A stretch of 64,000 bases of DNA from Aquatica leii (lineage: Eukaryota; Arthropoda; Insecta; Coleoptera; Lampyridae), in assembly GCA_035610365.1 (NCBI GenBank), contig CM069435.1, forward strand, positions 66,089,389 through 66,153,388, in the 5' to 3' direction. How positions within the stretch are numbered: position 1 is the first letter of the stretch; each line of letters opens with the position of its first letter. Positions 45,585 through 59,559 of the stretch are shown piece by piece. Under the pieces are notes generated by a model. The model saw nothing but the letters and a program-made list of their open reading frames with translations. It was not told where the DNA came from and did no database searches. The translations under genes and the position numbers were made by a program.

Positions 45585-46713
45585 TATTCTTTCTATTTTG
45601 AAAATTATATGCAAAACTAAATTTAAATTACATATTTACTTTTACTTGATTGATTAGGAAAAATTATATTTTTAGTAATAAGTTGGCAACATTTCAAATT
45701 TGACATGTTGTATAGTTGAATTGCAATAAATAAATAATTATTCATTGTTGCCAACCTAACAAAACCACAGTTCATGTATAAAGTATCACTTTAGACAACT
45801 CAAACGAGTTCTTTAGTTACGAGTTTCTTATTTTAGTACATAGACAATTATCTGTACTGTCAAATTGTCTTACAATTGTAACTAATTTAGAATACTGTTG
45901 AACTGTCTCACATATTTCATATTATTGCTTCTTGCATTAAAATTTACAAATAAAGTAATTCAATGTAGAATTTTTGTAATACCATTTCTTTATTTTTAAA
46001 TTTTAACCTAGAAAAAATATAAAATCAGTGAACCAGTTTGACAATATTCTGGAATAATCTATACTAACTAATATTAATTATCAAAAAGATTAAAACAATG
46101 ATATTTCAACCTTCGGGTGATTATCGCACTTTTACTTTCAAGAAGGACTTATTTACGCTTGTTTTACTTTTGTTGCCTTTTTATTTAATTTGGGAAGTTT
46201 TTAACGTTATTTTAAATTTCATTTTTTAGGTCGATTATTGTTGTCATAAACTAAAATTACATTATTATTTATTAGCATTTAAACTATAAGCATTTCGTTT
46301 CAGTTGTTAAAATTTGAATTGCTGTTTAATATTGTCTAAAAATGTGTCTTGAGTCTACAGTTTTTTTGCGTATTATTCTTGGGACTTAAACACAAAACCT
46401 TACGGTTAGAACGCACACTCAAAGTTTTTGTTAATTCGATTGTATTCGTATCAACTATCACTATGTAAACTGTAATTTTTATTTATTTCTTTCATTTTAA
46501 AAAAAATTAGTTTCAAACTTTTATTGTAAATATGTAAAATTTCGAAATTTTTTTTAGAATTAAATGAATGATGAGAATTTAATTTATGATTAGCAAATGA
46601 TGATTTAAACAAAATATTATTTTTTATACAAGAAAGATGTTCAGCAAATCTAATACATTGGATGTTATTTATATTTTTGCAAATTATTTATTTTTAGAAT
46701 TCGTTTATTAAAA
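45585..46713. other. Unassigned AT-rich stretch
   Basis: Nothing recognised. Confidence 0.4.
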
Positions 46714-48775
46714 ATGTGGAAACCAAAAAAAGGTAAAAACGCTAACGAAATACAGTTTTGGTATAAAGTTAGAAACGAAATAAATTTAAAGCTTCATATA
46801 CAACATTCGTCTCTATTGAAATATTTTCATAACTTAGAAATGGATGAAATTATAATCTTTGTTAAAGATAAAGTATAAGATTTTGGTTTTTACATTTTTA
46901 ATAAACTAATTCTAAAAATAAATAATTTACGAAAATCAAAAACATTAAACACTTTCGAAACTAATAACATCCAAAATCCAAACTTTGTCTTTCATAAGAG
47001 ATAATACTAACTTTGATAAGCGTGAAACTGAATTTCTTAAACTTGGTCTTAAATATAATAACAATCAACTTAACACTAAATTACTAGATAATTTCAAAAT
47101 TGACTTAGAGTGTATAATACATAAAACAGCTAATAAACTAAGCAAAATTACCATTCCATCTGGAAAATTTAATAAAAATGTTATCAATAGTATTAAATTA
47201 AAAATTAAAAACAACAATTTAATAATAACTACACTAACAGCTTTAGTTATTATTAAAAAAACCCAGTCATATTGAAAAAGTTAACAACTTCCTCACATCT
47301 AATGACTTTAAACTTACTAATATAAATTTTTTTCATTTAATTATAAAGTTAAAAAATTTATTACAAAAATTAAAGATTTATTATCAGAGTTCTTTAATAT
47401 TAAACAATTTAATTCAATTTTAACAAATCCATCTCTGCCTTTACTATATCGGTCTTCCCAAAATTCACAAAACTGATTACTCAATCAGATACTAATAGTT
47501 TCTTTTACAAATAAAATTTCATCATGGCTTAATAAAATATTACGTTCTCATAATAACTTTCTGTTTCCTCATTCTATTACAAACTCTGAATCTTTAAATA
47601 AAGAATTAATTTTACTTCTAAAGACAATTGTAAGCTTATTTCTTTTGAAATTATTCAACTTTTTCCTAGTGTTCTGTTTATAGATTGTTATAATATAATT
47701 AAAGAACTTTTTGTTTAATCTAACCTACCTGATAACATTTGTGTTTTTATACTTGGTTGCTTAAATTTGTTTATTCCAAGTTTTTTCTTATTTAACAACA
47801 TTTATTCAAAAAACAGGTTTATCTATGGGGAAATAACCTTTCACCGATACTAGCCGAAATTTTCGTATCTAACTTAGAAATCTATAAACTTTTTTTCTAA
47901 TGATATAAATAAAAAACATTTTAGTTATAAAAGATACGTAGATGACATTTTAGTTGTATTTAAAGGCAGTAAATATGATCTAAATTATTGTTTAAATTTA
48001 CTAAATTTATTACATCCCAATATAAAATTTACAGTAGAAAAAGAATCAAACATTATTCCATTTTTTTTTTAATTTATCTATTAAACGTACTAATAATAAT
48101 CTAAAAATTGGTATTTATCGTAAACCTACCACTATTGATTACGTTATTTCCTTTTCTTCGTTCCATCCACTCTCACACAAATTAGCAGCTTTAAGATTTT
48201 TCTTTAACCGTTTATATACTCTTTCTCTCGATCATGATAATTTTAACATAGAATTAAATATTATTTATTATCTAGCAAATATTAATGATTATTCATTACA
48301 TATTAATAAAAATTTACAAAAGAAAGTTTAATTTTCTATTTAAATTAAAAATTGTTCATTTCTTACACTTGTCTCTAATCAATTAAAAATATATTTTTCT
48401 CTCATTATCTAGGCTCTTCTTCATTTCAATTTCAAAAATCTATTAAAACATTTTAACCTTAATATTTCAGTTTTATCAAAAAATAATAATAAACCTTTAT
48501 TAGCTATTATCTAAAATAAAATTAATATTTCGTTTAAATCATTTGCTAATCATACATTAAAGTCTCGTCATTCATACTTTGAAATTTTACATATTTGCAG
48601 TAAAAGTTTGAAACTAATTTTTTTAGGAATGAAAGAAATAATTAAAAATTACAATTTAAATTGTGATTTATCTTTTAATGAAGTTTTTAACTTTAATAAT
48701 AATAATAATTTACTTTTTCTAAATTACGTTTTGTTTAATTGTTTCCATTATTACATTATTTTGTTGTAAACCTAG
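46714..48775 (+). pseudogene. Penelope-like element, reverse transcriptase remnant
   Basis: From 46714 an N-terminal region (MWKPKKGKN...), then LNKGLKYN-like sequence near 47040, the YIGLPKIHKTDYSI block at about 47440, the SPILAEIF region near 47845, the catalytic YKRYVDDILVVF at about 47920-47960, NIKFTVEKE near 48020, and IYRKPTTIDYV with FSSFHPLSHK at 48110-48180. These are the ordered signatures of Penelope RT. Frameshifts and stops are frequent. A clear GIY-YIG endonuclease is not visible after the RT; weak sequence at 48530-48650 might be a decayed one. Confidence 0.82.
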
Positions 48776-49479
48776 GACGTTTCTATTATTAGGCTAACTT
48801 TGCAATTTTTCAAATTTGAAATTGTCAAACTTTAAATATTTAGTTTGATTAGTAAATTTTGGTAAGTTTATTTTTATTTGTTTTAATTTTATTTTAATTT
48901 ATATTATTTTTCAGATTTCTATAATTATTTATAATTTTTAAAGTTTGATTTTTTGATTTTTCAATTTTAATGCAATAAGTTCATTTTTAAAATAAAATTC
49001 AATTTTATAGATATTAATTTTATAGTATACACCTAAACGATGACCAAAAGTCAAAAGATGTAGCGTTTATTAAAATAAAATATCAAGTAAATGGATTAAT
49101 TAGTTTTGAGATTTTTAAAAAATAAAAAGTAAATACCAAATTACTAAACGTAGTCGTGCATAAATCTAACTTCTTTAAGCAACATATTTAACAACGAATG
49201 TGTCAATCAAGATTAACTAAACTATCATCGAGTATACAATTTCAACTAAGCTAAAGTATTAGAATGCTTATGAAGTACATGAAAATCTACTTAAGGCGTC
49301 CACAGACTTTGTGACTTCATCATAATTTCCAATAATTAAGTATAACGGTTTATGTTTTATGCACTTCTGATGCAAATACAATTCAGATCCTCTTAATTCG
49401 TATTGAATAAAATTTAATTTGATAATATTTTTTCTCAGAACTGTTAAAGCTTGATCTATATGATTTTATGAGCAAAAGT
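48776..49479. other. Unassigned AT-rich stretch
   Basis: Nothing recognised. Confidence 0.4.
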
Positions 49480-49735
49480 AAGAGTGGGCTTTATAACCAA
49501 AAAACACGTGGACATTCTGACTAAAAAATAAAGCTAACTGTCACTGAGCGTTGTGACCAAAGTGGTCGTTGTGACCAGAAGTAGTAAGGAGTGTTATGAC
49601 TAGAAGTTCGAATAGGCGTTGTAACCTAGATGACTTTTGTATCCAGAAAGTCTTAGTGAACGATATGATCATTAAGACTAATACGACAACACTCAAATAA
49701 AAAAAACTCGGGTGAACATTGTCACTAATTGAGTT
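49480..49735. repeat. Degenerate tandem repeat, unit about 21-25 bp
   Basis: Successive diverged units with the theme GTTGTGACCAGAAGTnnTnnnGA (49551 onward; e.g. 49569-49593, 49594-49618, 49619-49640). It lies immediately left of a LINE. Confidence 0.5.
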
Positions 49736-49839
49736 AAGCAATTAATTTGAAAAACATAACATAACATAAATAAAACGGAACATACAGTAGGGAAAAACAA
49801 AAATAAAAGTAGTAACGGTTTATAGCAGCAGAATAAAAG

Positions 49840-52800
49840 AGACAAGAAAGAACATAGAAGAAATGATAGAAGAGAAGAAAAAGGGATTGATAATAGTAGG
49901 AGAAAACTTGAACGCCAAAATAGGGAAAGAGGGAGGAATACAAAAAGAAAAAGGACAAACAAAGGACAAAGTAATAAATAAAGAGAGAGAAAAACTGCTG
50001 CAAATGTGCAACAAAAGGGGCTGGAAAATAATAAATAGAAACAGAGAAGAAAAAGATATGGTAGAGTATACGTACATAAAAGGAAGGAGAGAATCAATAA
50101 TAAATTTTTTAATGACAAATGAAGAGGCTGGAGAAAATGTGAAGACATTTAAGGTGGAAGAAAGGGTAGAGTCAGACCACCAACTACCGGAATTGACAAT
50201 CGAAAGAAGAGAAAGAGAAGAGAAAGAAAAAGATAAAGAGTACATAACGAAAAAAACAGAAGAGAGAAGAGATACTAAGAGAGAATAGGGAAAACGGTAT
50301 GAGTAGAGAAGAGATTAGAAGAGAGTGTGGAGGAAATAAGAAAGATGATGGAAAAAGCAACAGAAAAAATCAGATTTAGAAAGTGGACGAGAAAGAAAAC
50401 AGAATAGAAGAAATGGGGAGATAGGGAATGCAATGAGGCAAAGAAAAAGGCAAGAAGAGCATTAAGACAGTGGAAAAAAGGAAAGAAAAAAAAGAAAAAT
50501 ATAAAGAAGCAGTAAAAATTTACAAGAAACCATGCGAGAGAAAGAAGGATGAAAACAAAAAAGAACAAGAGTATCAACTACAAAGTAGCTGGATCTATTC
50601 TTAATAAGCGAACAAACCACTTTTATCAACAACTAAAAGAAGATGAGAATTACTTTAGCATCTTCCACTTAAACATTCAAAGTCTAAATAATAAATTGAA
50701 TGAATTAGAAAGTTTCCTCAGTGATAAAAACTTCAACATTGTGTGTTTATCTGAACATTGGTTTTGTGATTCGGAACTATTAAGGGATTTCACAATTGGC
50801 TCTTTGAATACAGTTTTGTTCTTCTGCAGATCTCAAACTATTCACGGAGGAGTTGTCATTATTAAGTGTTATCTTTGGACAACGTAAATAACTTGTCCAT
50901 TCGAATTGCATTGTGAAATCTGCGCAGTTTTATATGATGATAATATTGTAATAATAACTGTGTACCGATTACCTCAGGGCGACTTTAAGATTTTTATAGA
51001 TAACATGCAATTAGTTTTTGAGAAAATTAATCGTAATAAGTGTGCTTTAATAACCGGTGACTTCAACGTTCGCTTTAATTCTGAAGATAAGAAGTCGCGA
51101 ATTTTGTGTGACTTACTAAGTTCATACGGATTTAAAACTACCGTTCTATCTTCTACACGTGGTGATAGGTGTTTAGATAATATTTTTATAAACTTTTCCG
51201 ACGACTACACTGTTGATACGATTGAAAGTGCATTATCAGATCATTTGGGTCAATCTTTAACTTTAAATTATCGGTCTTCAATAGCTAAAGACAAATATAT
51301 TACATATAAACGTCCAATCACATCAAGATGGTTAAACTTCTTTTATAATATGTTAAACAATTATGACTGGTTATTTTTAAAAGATGTCAGTATCAATGTA
51401 AACCAAAAATTGTCTATATTTTTTGATAATACCCATAAAGCATTTCTGAGATCTTTTCCAGAAATGAAAATTGTATTAAGAAAACATGATTGTAGAGTGC
51501 AATGGTTCAACCCACATTTAAAACAATTAAGAGACAATCTACATTTTGTTAATACTTTATACCGTACTTACGGAACTGATAAATTATATAGACTTTATAA
51601 AAACCTGAAATTCTCATATAAATCAGAAATAAAAATATTTAAAATAAAAGCGAATGACAACTTCATAAATAATGCTGGTAACCCAGTCAAGGCGATGTGG
51701 AGTATCATAAAATCTAATCGGCAGGTAAAAAAGAGTAACTCTTTCTCTACCTTATCTGCCAATGACTTTAATATATATTTTAGCAATATAGCTAATTAAT
51801 TAACGAACGATACTTCATATTCCAATAAGATTGCATTACACTATAACTCGAATTTATCTACTACTGATATATTTCGATTTAATTGTGTATCTCACAATGA
51901 AGTTGCGAATGCTATTCGGTCGCTAAAAAATAGTAACTATAAGGACGTTTACGGTATGAGTACCAAGCTAATTAAACGCAGCATGTGCATTCTTATCAAT
52001 CCACTCACCTGTATAATCAATAATATAATTGCAACAAAAATCTATCCTGATTTGTTTAAATTAGCGCTCATACTTCCGCTTCACAATAAAGGCAGTCAAA
52101 ACGAAAGTAATAATTATCGACCTATATCTCTATTACCCGTTCTATCCAAGGTACTATAAAAAATACTTAGTTTACAAATAAGTAATTATTTTAAAACTAA
52201 AAAAAATTTCTTCAGTGATCAATTTGGATTTAGAAAAAACCGTAATACTGCTGGTGCTATATCATACTTCGTTACTAAAACTTTACAATGTTTTGAGAGT
52301 GGAATGCATTTGATAGCCACCTTCATCGATCTATCCAAAGCCTTTGATTGTGTACCGCACAACATTTTGTTTATGAAGTTGGTCAGCGCTTCACTTATTA
52401 ATTCCTACCTAGAAAATCGATTCCAATGTGTTCTCTTCATCAAGATAAAACAAGGAGTGCCGCAGAGATCCATACTTGAGCCACTGCTTTTCTTGCTATA
52501 CATTAACGATTTACCAGCCTTCAAGAAGGACGAAGTCAATTGCATACTTTATGCGGACGATGCTACTCTGTTCTGAAAAGATGAAAACGTAATTGCCGCC
52601 CTCAAAAACACCGAAAAAGCTATCAATATAGTTAAAAATTAGTGCAATAGTAATAAACTACAATTGAACTGCAACAAGACTGAGACAATGCAGCTGACAT
52701 TAAAAGGAACAGAATTAACCATCTGCAAAAATAATTTAAAGTTTCTGGGATGGAATTTAGATTCACGCTTTAACTTTTAATAATCATTGTTTTATGTTGT

Positions 52801-54935
52801 CTCAGAAAGCAAATAAATATATTTTTCTTCTGAAGCGTCTTTCCGATAGTACTACTGTAAGTACAGTAAAAAGTGCATATATCTCTTTAATACATAGTGC
52901 AATATCCTATGCTATCATAGTCTGGGGTCACTCGTCACATTGGCGGGAAGTATTTAAAATACTATTGCAGGACTTGGATATAAAGAAGACTGCAAAGCTG
53001 CGTTTATAAATCACAAGATCTTAACGTTGCTCATTATTTTTATTTTGGAGAGCTTGTGTAGCGCTAGAAATAGTGTTTCAAAATTCACATGTCAATCTGA
53101 CTATCATCATTACAATACAAGATGTAGCAATAACATTCGCATAGATTATTGTAGATTAACAAAATCACAAAATGGACCTCAATACCAATCACAGCAACTC
53201 ATTAATAGCTTACCATCAGCTATAAGGCTATTACCGTTAAACGAATTTAAAAAAACAATCAAAACATTTTTACTTTCTAAAGCGTTTTATAATTATGACG
53301 AGTATTACCAATGTTGTATTAATATTCTAAACTTTTGTAATAATTAATTTTATGAATCAATCATTATGTATCATTTTTATAGTTATTTTTTCTACGAGTG
53401 TAAATACAATTTTGTATAATTAACACATAAATAAATAAATATGAAAAAAATAAATAAATAAATATGGAAAAATCTAAAGAAAAAAAAAAGAGAAAATAGA
53501 CGACAAATGGAATACAAATAAAAGAATGGAAGAGATATTTTAGAAACCTGCTGGGGGGCGAGGGACAAAATCAAAAAGGAAAAAAAGGCGAATAAAAAAA
53601 GGAGTAGTAAGATTGGGAGAAGGAGATAGAGATAGAATAAACAAAGACGAAGTAATAGAGGCAATAAAGAAAAAAAAGGGAAAGCGGCAGGAGAAGATGG
53701 GATACAAGGCGAAGACTGGGTATACAAGTAAGAGAATGTAGCAAAAAGGATGACCGAAATGGTAAATAAAATATGGAAAGGAAAAAGATTCCCGAGATAT
53801 GAAGAGAGGGAATAATATGCCCGATACACAAAAAAAGGGACAGAAAGGAAGTGAAGAATTACAGAGGGGCGACATTATTAAGCACGGCATACAAATTACA
53901 GGCGACAGTGCTACAAAGAAGACTACACCGCTTGTGACAGAGTAAACAGGGAAACTGTGAGAATACATGAAGAGAAAAGAAAATAAATGAAAGATTAATA
54001 GAAAGAATGGAGGAAGTTTACGAAGAAACAAGGAGCAAGGTGAAAGTGAATGGAGAGTAGAGCGAGAAATTTGTTACAAGGAGATAGTTGAGACAATTTG
54101 GAGAAGACAATGAGAGGACAACAGCTAGGAAGGATAGTAATAGGGAGTGTAAAGGTGTGGTCGTTGGCGTATGCGGATTACATAGTGTTAGTGGCTAAAA
54201 AAGAAAAGGAAGTAAAAAAAATGATAAAACCGCTAAAAAAATAAATTAAAAAAAGTGTTAGAAGTAAACACGGAGAAAACAATAAATAATAGTATTTAGA
54301 AAAATAGATGGAAAAAGAAAAAGAGAGAAGTTGAAATGGATGGAGAAGGAAGTGCAGCAGGTGAAGGAATTCACATGTTTAGGTTACACGATGAAGCAGG
54401 ATAATAAAGAATGGGAACACATAAAGGAAAGAGTGAGGAAAGGAAACAGGTTAATAGAACAAGTGTGGAGTGTAAGGAAAAGGTTATTTGGGGTGAAGAT
54501 AGAAAAAAGAAGGCTGCTGTTAATAAGTTAATAAAAAGTGTGGTGATATATCGGGTGGAAATATGGAGAGTGGAAGGTGTATAAAGAGGTAGAAACAAAA
54601 AAAATACTGAAAATAGATATTAAGGCAAGGTAGAGCATAAAAGAGAAAGTGCAGGCAAAAAAATAAGAGTAGAGACAGGAAAAAGGGCTATAAAATACGA
54701 AAAAACATTGAAGGAAAGAACCGAATGTATAACATAAATGTTGGAAGGAGATAAAGAGAAGAAGAGTGAAGTACGGGCAAAATGGCAGAGAAAAGTATTA
54801 TAAAAGAAACGAGTACGCCGGAGAAGAAGTAGAGAGATTAAGAAAAGAGGAAGTAGGGGTAAATGAGGAAATAATAAGGAGAAATTGGGACATAAAAAAA
54901 CAGGAAAGATGGACAAAGATAAAAGACGCCAAATA
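49840..54935 (+). mobile_element. Degraded LINE (outer), interrupted by another LINE
   Basis: Left part 49840-50540: endonuclease C-terminal half (LIIVGENLNAKIG, WKIINRN, VESDHQLPE). The expected GDxN is GEN. Right part 53480-54935: RT with GKAAGEDGIQGEDW near 53680, CPIHKK, VKNYRGATLLSTAYKL near 53850, LAYADYIVL near 54165 (YADD changed to YADY), and the VKEFTCLGYTMKQD...HIKERVRK block at 54360-54450. Both catalytic sites are mutated. A-rich codon use gives long hydrophobic antisense frames that are not genes. Clade not assigned. Confidence 0.8.
50545..53455 (+). mobile_element. Jockey-like LINE (inner), 5'-truncated
   Basis: Inserted in the middle of another LINE. Starts about the endonuclease N-terminus (FSIFHLNIQSLNNK near 50655, SEHWF, TGDFN near 51050, the DHL motif near 51240), then RT (NNYRPISLLPVLSKV at 52100, FIDLSKAFDCVPHN at 52310, GVPQRSILEPLLFLLYINDL at 52450, YADD at 52550) and the C-terminal region to 53347. 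ORF1 is absent. It ends with AATAAATAAATATG-type repeats at 53420-53455. Several stops and shifts. It belongs to the same broad group as the LINE at 1328-5584 but a different family. Confidence 0.85.
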
Positions 54936-56989
54936 AAGCCGTCTTTTAACGTTTACCACCTTTATATAGCTATTTACAAGATCATCTTTGTTTCGTTATG
55001 AAATAACGGTTATGCTGATTTTACAAATTCATATTTAAGTGTTCCCATATAATGATATGTGGAAATTTCCTTCTGTTAAATAAACATCGCTTTTAAAACG
55101 GATTATTTGGTTATCCCACCAATTTGTTCTTTAACCAAGTCGTTCGTTCTCTTCATGGGTACCCGGGTTACCAAACCACGCTGTGTTACTATTAAAACCA
55201 GATATTTATGAACTACCGCATAAAGCAATTTTTGAATTATGATTACATAGATTTTTTCCGAATTAATACCATACGTTAATTTCATTCCGTATATTGTTTA
55301 ATTATTTTATTTTGTGTTATTTTATTCAATATTCTAGCTACATTACATTTTGCTGCGACATTGCTTTACTGTTTATTTACCGTTGTATTGATTTTTTTTG
55401 GTTTTGTCTGATTTAACTTTTATGTAAATAACTATTAATTGTAACAAAGCTTTTATTCATACGTTCTGTTGCATTTACTGTAACATATAACCATTGTTTT
55501 TAATGATATAACTGAGTTTCTAGTCGTAGTTTCATATGGAGTGCTTCTATTTTATTCTACTATCCTTCCCGGTGCTCTTTTATTCTCACTGTTAATTTTT
55601 TTTTAAATCCGAGTTTTTAGGTGTAAAAGAAACCACAACTTGGCACTGAGATATTAGTTTAGCAAAACTTCGTGTTACGATTTCGAGGCACATTCTTTAT
55701 AACATATTTTGCACGTAGCACAGTCAAGTCAAGTTTTTATTCTTTTTATTGTTATACATAACTGACAACATGTATAGTTTTGTATAAATATCAAATATTA
55801 TTTATAAAAATATCGAAAATTATTGCATTAATTAGTTATTAATTAGACAAAACGTTATCATACCTTTATATTAATGCGTTTATACATTAATAGTATAATA
55901 AAATTATAATAAACTTATTTTGTAAACTTTATATTTAAGAATAAGCTGATCCACGACAAAAAAAAACAGTTAATTAAGATTAGTAAAGTTAAATCAAAGA
56001 GCAAAAAATTGACGCTATGCTTCGTTGCAATCTCACTATTAATTTAAGAATTAAAATACGCAAAAGGCAGCAATATCTTTAAAAGAGCAAAAGTTCAATA
56101 TAGTTGAAAGGCTTTAATTATGCATTCTTATCTGATACAAGGCTCAATCAAAATTAAAGAAGCAACAAAAGATGTAACTATAAAAACATTAAAATTTGTT
56201 GTTTTAAATAATAGAAATACGCTTTTGAATAGAAAAATTGTTTTTGATACAAAACAAACAACTCTTAATCATTGAGTAGACTAAATAACTTTATTTTTAA
56301 TTATAATAAATTATAATAAACTTTACATTTTATACAGGTTTTCCAAAAGTTAAAACCGATCAATTAAGAAATTAGGTGCCTATGACTTGATTAATTCAAA
56401 TAGAACACTATATTTCTTTAATTTGCCAGAAAATACACCTTTTAATTATCTATCGAATAGTATTAGAATGTTTTATAGCTAATAATTATTTTTTGCACAT
56501 TTAATGTTTTTTCAATAAAAATTCTGATAAATCTAGTTGCCTATTATTAAGAATTATAAAAATATTGATTTATAATTTAACAGACTATAACAATAATAAT
56601 GATAATAACATACCAACGATAAATAATAAATAAAACAAGTGGATTGGAAAAAATATATTTCACAATTTGCCCATTTCCTTCAAATCTTTGAACTTAATTA
56701 CACACATCAAAAATTATCTACAATAAGAGAAGTATACTGCAGATAAAATTAGTTGGTATATGTTAGTTCACAAAACGACTGTTGTCAATTAAACATTGAT
56801 CAAACAGTCGTAAAAGAACCACCAACTGAAAACGTAGTAAGTAGTCAGTATAGTTGTGAAAAACAACATCAAAGAAAGTTTGGCGTTTTTTAATGTAGTG
56901 TAGGATTAGCACATTGAGACTTGCGATCCGCTTGCCGATACAATTGAATTAGTCGCCAGCAATTAAGGTGTTAAAATTTTTTTATAACA
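54936..56989. other. Unassigned AT-rich stretch
   Basis: No gene, RNA or bounded repeat recognised. Confidence 0.4.
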
Positions 56990-57410
56990 GATTATAATAG
57001 GGATATAAAAAAAACATTTTTTTTTGACATGGTTTGAAAATCAATTATAGAAGAAGTTAAAATATCCATCACTAATATATATGAAAGAAACAAAGAAAAA
57101 ACCTAAAGATACGAGACTGAAGCAGTTAATTACGATCATCAAGTTTTCAGACTTCCGCTACATCACTGTATTTTTAACCCAATCAAAAACATATGGGAAA
57201 TACAAAAAATGTATTTTAAGAAAGGAATCACTTAATATTGTTACACGGAGATGTGATATAATACTCATCTTCATACTGACGAAAAAATTGTGAAACCGAG
57301 AAGAAGCTTTAGATGTTGAAAATATTGCTCCATTATTAATAACTTTAGCAGATAATAGTTTAGAAAATAATCATTAATCTGAATCAGAATCAAACTAATA
57401 GATACTTAAT
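56990..57410 (+). pseudogene. Tc/mariner-like DDE transposase C-terminal fragment
   Basis: At 57150-57230 a shifted frame reads VFRLPLHHCIFNPIKNIW, matching the LPPYHCDLNPIELIW block. It is followed by a Lys-rich stretch and an acidic Ser/Glu end (LADNSLENNH, SESESN). Same family type as 22890-24000. Confidence 0.5.
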
Positions 57411-59405
57411 TGTATTAGAGAAGTAAAAAGTTCTATTTCTAATATTTAATAATTGGATATTTGTTTTGGTTGTAAGACGTAGCACGTCGTTTGTAATTCA
57501 ACTTTTTATAGAAAAGACTTATTTTTTAAGAATAGTAAGTACATTGGAATTGGAAACTTTTTGACAAGTGGGCTCCCTGCAATATACCTATCAACTACAG
57601 TTTCCGATTTAACATAAGATTTTATTTAATTGGATTCAATAAGTTTTTATATATGTTTTGGTCCTGGTAATTACCTATTTAAAACCATTAAAATTCAATA
57701 AGAAAATACTTATAATACTATAAAACTAAATCATTTTTATTTCATTTTTTATCGAGAATTCTTTATTGGTTCCAACGATAAAAATACATCAAAACCTATA
57801 GAATCTAATTAAAATACCGTTTATTGAGAATTTCACATAAAAACTTATAAACACTGTATTACGAAACTCATGTATTCCATTGACTCCTATTTAATTTTGT
57901 ATTGGTTTCTATTGGTTATTATGTGCAATTCTTGGTAAGGCGATGTTTCACTAACCGCAGAATTATTAACAAATTGAAATAATGTGTGATGTTTTTGTCG
58001 GCATCTTGAAACTTCTACACACTTTAGATTTATGATTATTTTTTAAGCAGTTCGGAAAATCGTTTATCCGGAAAATAACTAAATAATTTAAAGCATTGAA
58101 GTAATGTTCAATGCTGCATAAATTACAAGTAATTTTGAAATCTTTTTTGTAACGAAAGATCTTATTTTCGTTTTTTGTAAGGTGACTGATATGCAATAAT
58201 ATTTTCGAGCATTGTGCATTTATTATAGAAATATATTTAAATCTGAGATTGTGTGCAAGGTACTAATTGCGATGTTTTTTCACTCCCATGTAGGTTGATA
58301 AACTGTATCGAGAGGGTCAATGTTTGCTTGTATTCCAATAAAGGAATCATATAGCTTAATTTTGTCTTTTCTATTTCATTTTTTATTTGAAGTAAATCAG
58401 GTTTGAATTAGTCCATTTTTTTAGATATGAACTGAACAGGTCAGATTACCCTTAATTGAAGCGCGTTTGCTAATTAATTCTTTTAGAGTAGTCATTGCAA
58501 AACGCGAACAACGAATTAACAATATGAATTATAAGAAATAAACCCGTATATTATAGTTTTTGATTATGCACTTACAAGTAATTTATTAGTAAGGACAATT
58601 CAATTTTTGTTTAGATTATTAGTTTGTATAATTTTAAAGCATCGATTGAAACGATAAAGTTAGGAAAATAAAATGATGTTACTAACCTCAAAAGCAATAA
58701 GATGATTAACGACGAAAGTCTTCCCTATCTATTCTATTTTGCCAAATGAACCAAAATGTGTAGGGTGGTATCAATCCTAATGGTATCACTTCGAATGTGG
58801 ATCGTACTTTAACAACTTAACAAGCTGAATACTGAAAAATTCTTACCCTGAAAAAAGGGTTGCTATCGGAGGTAAGTTTGTACGAAAAGCAATTTTTCTA
58901 AAGCTTACAAGTAAAATACACAAATTAAAAAAATTCTAATCTACGAGTAAATCTTAAACAGTTTTGTTTAGATAAACTATTAATATTCTGTTACAGTACA
59001 CTGCATTACTGAGGCGCAAGTACTAATGAAAGTATATGGTATTTCAGATTCACAGCTCGGATTTTTCTTTAAATATTTTTTTTTAATTGAGCCATCATTA
59101 TAACCGTCAGCCATATTGGAGGATCTTCATTTTTCATGCCGCATGACAGAATTCATATCCGCCCCTGCGTCTCCGAGGATCACATAACTAATACATTTAC
59201 TTTTTGGATCTTTAAAAAATAAACGTTTACTTGAGCCACCAGTAGGGTGTAGAACCACATACTATCGATAGATTAGTACATTATTGGCGTCTACTATTGT
59301 AAACATTCGTGGAAAATTGGTTATACATTACTCCACTTTGAGTGATGGATTACTTTAGCGTTATATCGAGTATTTTTCGTTGATATTTATTGTTAAAACT
59401 CTATA
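57411..59405. other. Unassigned AT-rich stretch
   Basis: Nothing recognised. The stretch near 59120-59190 is GC-richer but has no ORF or repeat ends. Confidence 0.4.
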
Positions 59406-59559
59406 GGCGGGTTGCACAAAGCAAATCAAAAATGTAGCAAGTGATTATTTCTGAAATCAATTGTTACATCACGAATAAACGTGGTTTCATTGGCTATGTA
59501 GCAATTGTTTTGAGAAATAATCAGTTGTTACTTTTTTGATTTGCTTTGTGCAACCCGCC
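59406..59559. mobile_element. 154-bp MITE, copy 2
   Basis: Ends GGCGGGTTGCACAAAGC / GCTTTGTGCAACCCGCC. Only a few differences from 40801-40954, so both moved fairly recently. Confidence 0.87.

Noticed and set aside
49480-49735. CRISPR-like array
   Set aside because: Units are degenerate and contiguous, without unique spacers, in a eukaryotic TE context.
49693-50245. Long hydrophobic minus-strand frames
   Set aside because: Antisense shadows of the lysine- and glutamate-rich LINE coding strand.
53392-54031. Hydrophobic minus-strand frames of 86-163 codons
   Set aside because: Antisense of A-rich LINE sequence; overlapping frames all show the same Phe/Leu/Ser bias.
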